Below are positions 43,236 through 50,592 of a DNA stretch of 64,000 nt, in pieces. The stretch is from Pseudorhodobacter wandonensis (GTDB taxonomy: Bacteria; Pseudomonadota; Alphaproteobacteria; Rhodobacterales; Rhodobacteraceae), in the NCBI RefSeq assembly GCF_001202035.1, contig NZ_LGHT01000026.1, positions 124,001 to 188,000 of the forward strand, in the 5' to 3' direction. The notes under the pieces were generated by a model. It was not told the origin of the DNA. It saw nothing but the letters and a program-made list of their open reading frames with translations, and did no database searches. The stretch's first letter is position 1. The number at the start of each line of letters is the position of its first letter. The translations under genes were made by a program, and so were the position numbers.

Positions 43236-44794
43236 TCAGAGACTTTCAAGAAAGTGAATAATGGCGTCGCGGTCGGCTTTTGGCAGGTTGACGATCCGGT
43301 CGCGGGCCGCTTGCGCCTCGCCCCCGTGCCAAAGCACTGCTTCAAGAATGGACCGCGCCCGACCGTCGTGCAAAAAGGTTGCTTGCCCCGAGACCTGAGC
43401 CGTCAGGCCAATGCCCCAAAGCGGTGCGGTCCGCCATTCGCTACCTGTTGCGCGCCCCTCGGGGCGGTGATCGGCCAGACCGTCCCCCATGTCATGGAGC
43501 AGCATGTCGCTGTAAGGCCAGACCAACTGAAAGCTTTGCGCGACGTCGCCCTGCATGCGACCCGTTACAAATTTGGGCGTGTGGCACGCGATGCAACCTG
43601 ACGTATAAAAGATTTCCTTGCCGCGCAGAACTTCGGGGGCGTCAAATCCGCGGCGTTCGGGCCCGCGACGTTCGGGCACGCCAAGGTTGCGCGCGTAAAA
43701 GGTAACCAGATCCAGAGACTCGGCGCTTACCTCGACGCCGGTTGTCGGATCGGCACCGTTTGGCGCAGAAGAACAGGCGGATTCAGCCTGCGTGCAATCC
43801 CCCGCACTTGACGGGTGCAGCGGGGTGGATAACCCCATATCCCCCGAGAATGCTGCGGCGGACTGCTCTTTGATCGTGGGCATGCCTGCCTTGTGTCCGA
43901 ACCGCCCGAGCATCGGCTTTCCGAACTCGGCCGACATCACGATATTCGGGCGGCCGGAAATGCCATCCCCATCGGCATCGTCGGGGTCGGCAAGGGCAAG
44001 AATGTCCTTGGCCGGAATTGCCTCCATCAAGCCAAGTCCGATCATCTGCGGGGCAACACGCGGCGAGATCATCAAATCCGGGTCCAGAGGGCCGTAGGCC
44101 GGGTTAGAAATCGAATAGATCGGTGCCCGCAGGTTGACAACTTCGCCGCCCGCCAATGCCACGGGCATTTCGGTCCAATCTGTGTGCATCTGGCCTTCGG
44201 CCGGAATGCCGGGCAACGAGAAGTTCTGAAGCTGCCCGCCATAAGTCGGGTCATTCCGGGTTGCTATCCAGTCAGAGATTTCTTGCATTTCGGCGGCATG
44301 ATCTGCAGGCAAAGACAGCCGCAGAAAGATTGCGACCGGAGTTTCGTCCGGGCCTGGGGCGGGTGCCCCCGGCCGTCCTTTAGGTGACATGCCTGACAGG
44401 CGCGTGCGTTAAAGATCGGGCCTAACCCGTCCGATGCTGTGGTGGATGAGGGGGCCGAAACCCAAGTCTTTGTAAATAGCCCGTTCCCAAGGTTGAACGT
44501 CATTCGCCCTTCAAGCCCGATGTTCGCCGATGGGTCCGAGAATGCATCTGCATTCGGTCGCGCACGAACAGTTGCCGCGCCTGCGGGCTTTTCTTCGAAA
44601 CGCTCGGGCCGTGTGAAATCGGTGGTCGGCGCAGTCACAGCCCCGATTCGGGCTGCTTCTTTGGCCGTGCGGGGCATTAGCGGAAGCTGAAAATCAGGCA
44701 GGCTTTGACCATATACAGCACCCGGCAATGAAATGGCCAGAACGGCACCAAAACGGGCAACCCTTGGGCAAAGGGAACGGGCAGATTGTATCAC
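43236..44794 (-). pseudogene. Di-heme thiol-oxidoreductase-like protein (DUF1111) with a -1 frameshift
   Basis: Two overlapping frames together encode one DUF1111 di-heme protein of about 519 residues. The N-terminal piece (GTG 44794) has a signal peptide and the first heme site (ACQACHLKDGRG). The C-terminal piece carries ATPVAIFLRLS-type sequence and the second heme site (SGCIACHTPKF). The frames join at a run of four G on the plus strand (44356-44359); one more base would restore a continuous protein. This is either a real single-base deletion or a homopolymer sequencing error. Related proteins are periplasmic c-type cytochrome peroxidase-like, co-occurring with imelysins in iron uptake. 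It overlaps the imelysin stop by 4 bases. Confidence 0.8.
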
Positions 44795-46050
44795 TTAAAG
44801 ACCTCTCCAGCAGCATCAAGCGTACTGTCGCCTTCTAAAACGACACCAGACAAATCCAGTACCGAAGAAATCCTTTCAACCGATCGCGATTGGGCAACCA
44901 AATTATCGACAACAGCCGTGATCATGGCTTCGCCTTTGGCATTTCCCACTTGCAACATCATGTCATAGCTCATGCCCGCCGCCGCTGCATCGCGCAAGGC
45001 CTGCGTAGAGGCAAGAGTGGTATTCAGTTCCGTATCAAGCGCCTTGGCAAGAGCCGGATCTTTTTCGGCGACTATGTTTTGCAAGGAAGGGCCTGAAACG
45101 ACCGTCCCGTCAATACGCCGATAGGTGCCGGTATAAACGTTATGCATGCCCAGAACGTCAAAGTGGTGGCTTGCGGGTGTGTTGTCTGAAAAACAATCAT
45201 GCTCTTCCTCTGGGTCGTGCAAGATGAGGCCCAGTTTGACCCGCTGGCCTGCCATTTCGCCATAAGACAGGTTGCCGATACCCGTCAGGATGGCCGCGAC
45301 ACCGAGATCAGGGTTATCCGTCACGGCAAGGCGGGCCGGGCCGGTTTTTCCCCATTGGCCAACCATCCATTCAAGGTCAGTCACCAGAAGATCGGTGGCG
45401 ACCGAAAGATATTGCGCCCTGCGGTCACAGTTTCCGCCCGTACAACCGGCACCTTGAACAAAATCCGTGTAGGGCCGTTGGCCGGCGGTGGGGGCGTCGC
45501 TGACTAGATCCTGCCCCCAAAGCAGGAACTCGATGGCGTGATAGCCGGTGGCGACATTGGCTTCGTTTTGATCCGCTTCTTGCAGCACATTCGACAAAAG
45601 GTCAGCCGTGATTTCGCGGGCATCAATTTTTTTGCCGGATAGCATGAATTCGGGGTTGGCGATCACGTTCAATTCGGCCTGATCGTTTTCCTGTGATCCG
45701 AAATAGCCGGGCGCGACATAGTCGATTAAACCTTCATCCAACGGCCAGGCGTTCAATTTGCCTTCCCAGTCGTCTACAATCGGATTGCCAAAGCGATAGA
45801 CCTCGGTCTGCATATAGGGGACGCGGGCGGCAAGCCAGGCTAATCGGGCGTCTGCCAGAGATTCTTCGGACGGTGTTGCGATCAGCGTTTTGACCGCGGA
45901 CTGAAGGGCTTTTGCTGTGAGCAGGCTGTCGCTATATGCGGCTTCGGCGATATCGGCATAGGTGGCCACGACGGCCCCACGGTCCTGTGCAAAGGCGCCG
46001 GTTGCGCTAATCGCAAGAACCAATGTCATAGAAATATTGCTTGGTCGCAT
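44791..46050 (-). CDS. Imelysin-family iron-regulated protein (IrpA-like)
   Basis: A 419-residue periplasmic protein with a signal peptide (about residues 1-21, ...ATGAFA-QD) and an imelysin domain. The family motif GxHxxE is intact in VATGYHAIEFLLWGQDL, where His and Glu are the presumed iron ligands. It heads an operon with the di-heme protein, a second imelysin and DUF1513, a set regarded as an iron-acquisition module at the cell surface or in the periplasm. Confidence 0.88.
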   Translation of the reverse strand: MRPSNISMTLVLAISATGAFAQDRGAVVATYADIAEAAYSDSLLTAKALQSAVKTLIATPSEESLADARLAWLAARVPYMQTEVYRFGNPIVDDWEGKLNAWPLDEGLIDYVAPGYFGSQENDQAELNVIANPEFMLSGKKIDAREITADLLSNVLQEADQNEANVATGYHAIEFLLWGQDLVSDAPTAGQRPYTDFVQGAGCTGGNCDRRAQYLSVATDLLVTDLEWMVGQWGKTGPARLAVTDNPDLGVAAILTGIGNLSYGEMAGQRVKLGLILHDPEEEHDCFSDNTPASHHFDVLGMHNVYTGTYRRIDGTVVSGPSLQNIVAEKDPALAKALDTELNTTLASTQALRDAAAAGMSYDMMLQVGNAKGEAMITAVVDNLVAQSRSVERISSVLDLSGVVLEGDSTLDAAGEVFK

Positions 46051-46614
46051 TCTTTGGGTCTCCAGAAATCAAATATCGGCTATACCTTATGTTTTTTGTT
46101 GGGAATGTAAACCTTATAACTTTAGTCAGGTATAAGAAATTGGTTCCTTTTCTTGCCCTGTCGCCTTGTTGGCGCCCATCCAAAAGCCGCCGTTGATCCT
46201 GCGGGGTCAATGACGGCCCTGCCCATGTTGTGAGTTTTAGGCAGGTGGACTTGCGGCACGGCGCATGCAGTACTTTTGGTAAAACCGCAGCAGCACCACA
46301 TTGGCCGCCGAGTGCCTGCCACCGGCCAGCCTTGTCGAACCGCCGAAAAGCTTAGATTTCAATAGGTTCCGAAATTGGCTAGGCGCCTTCAAGCTCAACG
46401 CCCGGATAGTGAACACGAAACCGCACACCTGCGCATGCTGGCTGTGAGTCCGCAGCCGAGGGAAATTTGATGGAGCCTGTATTTTATTTATATTTCAGTG
46501 CGTTAACCGAAAAATGCAGTGAAAGCCCGTAAAGGTTGGGGAAAATATTTGGCTTGAAGTCCGAAAGCGACAAAAATCGCCAATCTGAGGAAAGCCGCAA
46601 CCGATTGATTTTAG
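46051..46614. other. irpA promoter region and decayed sequence next to the island
   Basis: For irpA, transcribed leftward, a promoter could be TTTACA (minus strand, 46106-46111) with TAAGGT (46084-46089), spacer 16. An imperfect dyad ACCT...AGGT spans 46111-46131 just upstream and could bind an iron regulator. From about 46140 to 46614 only short broken frames are seen, for example one on minus at 46237-46428; this looks like degenerate sequence flanking the insertion. Confidence 0.4.
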
Positions 46615-46638
46615 TTGAAAAGTGGTGCCCGAAGACGG
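46615..46638. repeat. Left attachment site of the island
   Basis: 24 bases identical to 55327-55350. On the minus strand it reads as the last part of the tRNA-Phe T-stem, the acceptor strand, the encoded CCA, and 8 bases beyond. Similarity continues weakly for another 12 bases but the T-arm is not preserved, so no functional tRNA remains here. It marks the boundary with the irpA side of the chromosome. Confidence 0.85.
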
Positions 46639-46799
46639 CATTGAATCACCATATTTTTACCTACCACTAGGTATCAATCAAAGCGCAGAAATATCGAAAA
46701 TGCCGTAAATCCCTTGTTTACATACCTTAATCGCTATCAGCCACTTTTAATCACCCTCAGGCCATGCTAAATATAGGGGTGGATACAAAGGGGGATAGA

Positions 46800-47996
46800 A
46801 TGACCCGTGCATTGAACAAGCTGACCGCCGTAGAAGTGAAATCGAAAGCCCCCGGCAAGTATTCCGATGGTGGCGGGCTTTGGTTGCACAAGCGCGAGGA
46901 TGGCGGCGGGCAATGGGTGTTGCGCGTGACCATCCACGGCAGGCGGCGGGAAATGGGCTTGGGTGGTATTTCCGAGATTAGCTTGAAGGATGCGCGCACC
47001 AAAGCCGAGCAATGGCGCAACACCGCCCGCAATGGCGTGGACCCGATTAAAGAGCGTGAACGCCTGCGCCGTGTTGCCGCCCGCAATATGCACCTGCTCA
47101 AAGACATTGCCGAGGATGCCTTTGAAAGCCGCAAGGCCGAATTGAAGGGTGACGGGCTGGCAGGCCGATGGTTTAGCCCGCTTGCGCTGCACATTCTGCC
47201 CAAGCTGGGCAAGGTGCCCGTTGCTGAAATTGACCAGACCGATATTCGCGACTGCCTTGCGCCAATCTGGCACAGCAAAGCCGAAACCGCCCGAAAGGCT
47301 ATGAACCGTCTGGGCATATGCCTCAAACATGGCGCTGCGCTGGGCTTGGATGTGGATTTACAGGCGACCGAAAAGGCAAAGGCACTGCTTGGGCGGCAAC
47401 GGCATAAAGCGCAGAACGTGCCCGCCCTGCCATGGCAAGAGGTGCCCGCATTCTATGACAGCTTGAACGAGGGCACGATAACGCATCTTGCCTTGCGCTT
47501 ACTGATTCTAACGGGCGTTCGCTCTGCCCCTTTGCGGTTTATGCGCGAGGAACAGATCGAAGGCGATATTTGGACTATCCCCGGCGAAGCTATGAAGGGC
47601 AGAAAAGATACTACGGCAGATTTTCGGGTGCCGTTGTCAGTTGAAGCGCAGGAAGTGATAGCGCAGGCCCAGCGCCTTGCCCGTGATGGCTGTATGTTCC
47701 CAAGCGTTCGCAAGGGTGTAATTTCAGACGCCACTATGTCGCGGTTGATGGAACGCGCCCAGATGGAAGCTCGCCCGCATGGCTTTCGTTCTAGCTTGCG
47801 CGATTGGATAGCAGAAACCACTGACACGCCGCATGAAGTCGCAGAAACCTGTCTGGGCCATATGGTGGGCGGTTCGGTAGAGCGCGCTTATCGCCGCACT
47901 GATTTTCTTGAACAGCGGCGGGCATTGATGGCACGTTGGGCAAAGCATGTGACAGGCCAGAATGGGCAGATTTTGCAGATGGTGAAGGGGAAATAG
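46800..47996 (+). CDS. Tyrosine-type integrase of the island
   Basis: A 398-residue recombinase with an N-terminal arm-binding DUF4102 domain (LTAVEVKSKAPGKYSDGGGLWLHK), a core-binding domain and a C-terminal catalytic domain. Catalytic residues are visible: Arg in LILTGVRSAPLRF, Lys in the beta-hairpin (EAMKGRKDTT), HxxR in HGFRSSLRDW, His in LGHMVGGSVERAYRR and the Tyr nucleophile there. ATG 46800 is chosen because AGGGGG precedes it. It lies about 160 bases from the left attachment site and should catalyse integration into tRNA-Phe. Confidence 0.92.
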   Translation: MTRALNKLTAVEVKSKAPGKYSDGGGLWLHKREDGGGQWVLRVTIHGRRREMGLGGISEISLKDARTKAEQWRNTARNGVDPIKERERLRRVAARNMHLLKDIAEDAFESRKAELKGDGLAGRWFSPLALHILPKLGKVPVAEIDQTDIRDCLAPIWHSKAETARKAMNRLGICLKHGAALGLDVDLQATEKAKALLGRQRHKAQNVPALPWQEVPAFYDSLNEGTITHLALRLLILTGVRSAPLRFMREEQIEGDIWTIPGEAMKGRKDTTADFRVPLSVEAQEVIAQAQRLARDGCMFPSVRKGVISDATMSRLMERAQMEARPHGFRSSLRDWIAETTDTPHEVAETCLGHMVGGSVERAYRRTDFLEQRRALMARWAKHVTGQNGQILQMVKGK

Positions 47997-47997
47997 T

Positions 47998-48891
47998 GTG
48001 GGCTTGAGCAAGATGGATTATTGGCGCTTAGCAGATGAGTTGTCGGTTATCGACGCCGCAATTCTGATTACAGGAAACGACCCTTCTGAGCGCATAGATA
48101 TTTATGACGATAACGGTACGGCTGTGCGCGATGAAAACGGCGCTTGGCGAACAGTACAACGGCGCGATTATGAAGGCTTTGACGCGGTTTTTAAGGCCCT
48201 TAGGTTTGCCATTCTATCGGACAAACTCAAGGCTACCATCGGCCTGCGTGCGCGCGATACCCTAATTTTCGCTGACCACTACTATATTGATGGAGAGCGA
48301 AGGCATGTTAGCTCTGTCGTGGATGCGGACGGTGATGAGGTGTGCGTGCCGTTCGATACACTTATTCGCACCATGGGGTTCAAAGCGTCAATATTTACCA
48401 ATCGCCAATTTTCCACCATTGAAAATGCGGCAACTTTGTATGTCCTCAAAGAACCGGCCTGGAGCGAAACCACAATTCAAGTTGAGGACCTAAAAGCTTG
48501 GTTAAATACGAAAGGCTTGGCCCCAACATTCTTTTTTCCTCAGGGTAAGCCTGAAGGATTTAGAGACAAGAACCATCCCCGCTATTCTGCAAAGCTAGCT
48601 TGCGCTGTTGCGGCATGGGAAGCGATTAAGTCCGCCAAGCCAAATACGAGTGTTAAAGCTACAGTTGAAGAATGGGTAACTGCCAATTCGGTGCTTTTCG
48701 GGATGGTAGGCAAGGACGGATTGCCAACAAAAAAGGCAATTGAAGAGGTTGCCGTTGTAGTGAATTGGAATACTACTGGTGGGGCAGTGGCGACCTATAC
48801 AGAGGCTGAGACATCGCCAAGGGAAAGCACTGAAACTATAAAGAATTTTTCGCCCCCTTATCCCTCAATGGAAGAGGATTTCCCATTCTAA
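47998..48891 (+). CDS. Unrecognised island protein next to the integrase
   Basis: A 297-residue protein starting at GTG 47998, one base after the integrase stop, with AAGGGG upstream. The opening MDYWRLADELSVIDAAILITGNDPSE and the later NHPRYSAKLACAVAAWEAIKSA recur, to my memory, in integrase-adjacent genes of alphaproteobacterial islands. It is AT-richer than the integrase. The C-terminal 40 residues are low complexity. No enzymatic motif is recognised; co-translation with the integrase suggests a role in recombination control or island maintenance. Confidence 0.65.
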   Translation: MGLSKMDYWRLADELSVIDAAILITGNDPSERIDIYDDNGTAVRDENGAWRTVQRRDYEGFDAVFKALRFAILSDKLKATIGLRARDTLIFADHYYIDGERRHVSSVVDADGDEVCVPFDTLIRTMGFKASIFTNRQFSTIENAATLYVLKEPAWSETTIQVEDLKAWLNTKGLAPTFFFPQGKPEGFRDKNHPRYSAKLACAVAAWEAIKSAKPNTSVKATVEEWVTANSVLFGMVGKDGLPTKKAIEEVAVVVNWNTTGGAVATYTEAETSPRESTETIKNFSPPYPSMEEDFPF

Positions 48892-49005
48892 TTGCATTGC
48901 TTTGAGCCGATTTATTAGCGTTTCGGGGGTGATGGCGCATTGGAATTGTAGCAACTTAACGTCATGTTTTCTTAACTTGTCTAACTATTCGAATTGATGC
49001 GGCAA

Positions 49006-49039
49006 CCTCAATATTACCTCATATCAAACGCATATGAGG
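49006..49039 (+). promoter_or_regulatory. Dyad operator overlapping the alpA-type ribosome site
   Basis: CCTCATAT (49017-49024) and ATATGAGG (49032-49039) form a perfect 8-bp inverted repeat around 7 bases; another CCTCA lies at 49006-49010. The right arm includes the GAGG used as ribosome site for the gene at 49047. It could be a protein operator, or an RNA hairpin that hides the ribosome site. The 155-base spacer holds nothing else I recognise. Confidence 0.55.
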
Positions 49040-49046
49040 CACCTAA

Positions 49047-49241
49047 ATGAATATCACCGACCCTCTATTGACCGCCCGCGAGGGCGCAGCGGAACTGCAA
49101 ATCAGCGAGCCGACATTCTGGCGCTGGGTAAAGCAAGGCATTGTGCCTAAAGCCGTAAAGCTGGGCGGGATGAGCCGATGGCCCCGCTCTGAAGTTTTGG
49201 CCGTAATCGAGCAGGCTAAAGCCCAACGCACCCCCGCATAA
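49047..49241 (+). CDS. AlpA-type DNA-binding regulator / excisionase
   Basis: A 64-residue winged helix-turn-helix of the MerR-like excisionase/AlpA family. LLTAREGAAELQISEPTFWRWVKQGIVPKAVKLGGMSRW is the typical pattern (recognition helix, then RxxRW wing). In P4-like satellites AlpA activates integrase expression and favours excision. ATG 49047 has GAGG 7 bases upstream inside a dyad. It begins the replication module of the island. Confidence 0.85.
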   Translation: MNITDPLLTAREGAAELQISEPTFWRWVKQGIVPKAVKLGGMSRWPRSEVLAVIEQAKAQRTPA

Positions 49242-49346
49242 CGAAACCGCCACCCTGTGCAGGCGGCGGCATGTTCTGGCTGCGGTATTTGGATACCGTA
49301 AGGATAGCACCACCTTGCCTGAGGCATCAATAGCCGAGGTAATGAA

Positions 49347-49634
49347 ATGAGCAAACAAGACCGCTGGTTTTCCAGCCCGACACAGGTTTTCTGGGCGTGT
49401 AAGGCACTTATTGAAGGCCGCACCATTTCTCACAAAACCGAAATCCGAGAAGCTAAGGGCTGGCGCTTGGCCGCAATCGTGGAGAACCTTCGCAGGAAAT
49501 ACGATTGGCCGATTATCGCAGAATATCGCGGGCCAGAAAACACCGCCCATTACCGATTGGCACAAGGCACCGACATCGCCGCTTTGACCTATCCACCCTC
49601 AGCCAAGGCGCTTGCCGATGGGGAGGCGCTATGA
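49347..49634 (+). CDS. Small winged-helix-like island protein
   Basis: A 95-residue protein with a GAGGTA site before ATG 49347. The core KALIEGRTISHKTEIREAKGWRLAAIVENLRRKYDWPII ... AHYRLA has the helix-turn-helix plus wing layout of small phage HTH_39-type regulators. It overlaps the next small ORF by 4 bases. Role probably regulatory in the primase operon; not proven. Confidence 0.65.
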   Translation: MSKQDRWFSSPTQVFWACKALIEGRTISHKTEIREAKGWRLAAIVENLRRKYDWPIIAEYRGPENTAHYRLAQGTDIAALTYPPSAKALADGEAL

Positions 49635-49732
49635 GTGCGCTACGCCTTGCCCGCCTTCGCCGCCTCTATGGCGTTAATGGCCCTATGGCCGCATTGCTTG
49701 CCCAGCTCGCCTATGGGGAGGGCCGCAAATGA
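49631..49732 (+). CDS. 33-residue micro-ORF coupled to the primase gene
   Basis: ATG 49631 follows GGGAGG and overlaps the upstream stop by 4 bases; its own stop overlaps the primase start by 4 bases. The peptide MSALRLARLRRLYGVNGPMA... is basic then hydrophobic. Codon use and tight coupling support translation, either as a real small protein or as a relay that delivers ribosomes to the primase gene. Confidence 0.6.
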   Translation: MSALRLARLRRLYGVNGPMAALLAQLAYGEGRK

Positions 49733-50592
49733 GTGACGCACAAACCCTTACCCAGACTCTAGGCGGGCAATGGCGGGGCCAAACTGGCCTTGCCCCGTGC
49801 CCGGTTTGCCAAGCCGAGCGCCGCCGTGACCAAAGGGGGCTTTCCATTCGGGCCGAGGGCGGTACGCTATTGGCGTTTTGCCACAAGAGCGGGTGCGACT
49901 TTCGGGACATTGTGAAGGCTGCGGGCTTGCCCCGCGATGGCTTGCGCCTTGACCCCGTAGTGGCACGGGATGCCGATGCCCAGCGCGATGTCTATGCGCA
50001 GGCGCAACTTGCCAAAGCGCGGCGTCTCTGGACCGCCTGCAAGCCCCTTTTGGGCACCAAGGGCGAGGTATACTTGCGCGGGCGGGGCATTACCTGCCCG
50101 TTGCCGCCGTCCCTCGGCTGGGCAGTAGATGCCTTTCACGGGCCAAGCGCGCGGTATCTTTCCGCAATGGTGGGTGACGTTTCAACAGGCGGCATACATC
50201 GCACCTATTTTGAAAAGGCGGGGGAGCGTCTCAGCCGTAACGCCAAGATGATGCAAGGCCCGTGCGGGGGCGGCGCGGTGGCCTTGTCAGAGTCGCAAGG
50301 GCCGCTTGTGGTGTGTGAAGGCATAGAGACGGGCCTGAGCCTTCTCAGTGGCCTTCTAAGCCGCCCCGTGACCGTTTGGGCTGCGCTATCTACCTCAGGG
50401 ATTAAGGCGCTGGAATTGCCGCAAGCTGTCGGGCGTCTCACGATTGCCGCCGATGGTGACGCGCCGGGGAAAGAGGCCGCAACGGTCTTGGCAACCCGTG
50501 CAACGGCGCTGGGCTGGAAAGTGTCCCTACTGCCCGCCCCAGATGGCCGAGATTGGAATGATATTCTCAGAATGAAAGGCGGCGCTGTATGA
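49729..50592 (+). CDS. Toprim-domain primase-like protein
   Basis: A 287-residue protein. The N-terminal zinc-binding region is CPVCQAERRRDQRGLSI ... AFCHKSGCDF (CHC2-like, residues about 24-65). A central linker follows, then a toprim domain with VVCEGIETGLSLLSGL (catalytic Glu) and LTIAADGDAPGKEAA (DxD-type acidic pair). Such proteins prime plasmid or satellite replication. It is coupled by overlap to the DUF3631 ATPase, forming a primase-helicase pair. Confidence 0.85.
   Translation: MSDAQTLTQTLGGQWRGQTGLAPCPVCQAERRRDQRGLSIRAEGGTLLAFCHKSGCDFRDIVKAAGLPRDGLRLDPVVARDADAQRDVYAQAQLAKARRLWTACKPLLGTKGEVYLRGRGITCPLPPSLGWAVDAFHGPSARYLSAMVGDVSTGGIHRTYFEKAGERLSRNAKMMQGPCGGGAVALSESQGPLVVCEGIETGLSLLSGLLSRPVTVWAALSTSGIKALELPQAVGRLTIAADGDAPGKEAATVLATRATALGWKVSLLPAPDGRDWNDILRMKGGAV

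Noticed and set aside
46615-46650. Left attachment site considered as a second tRNA gene
   Set aside because: Only the 3' acceptor strand and part of the T-stem are present; the T-arm, anticodon and D-arms are absent.
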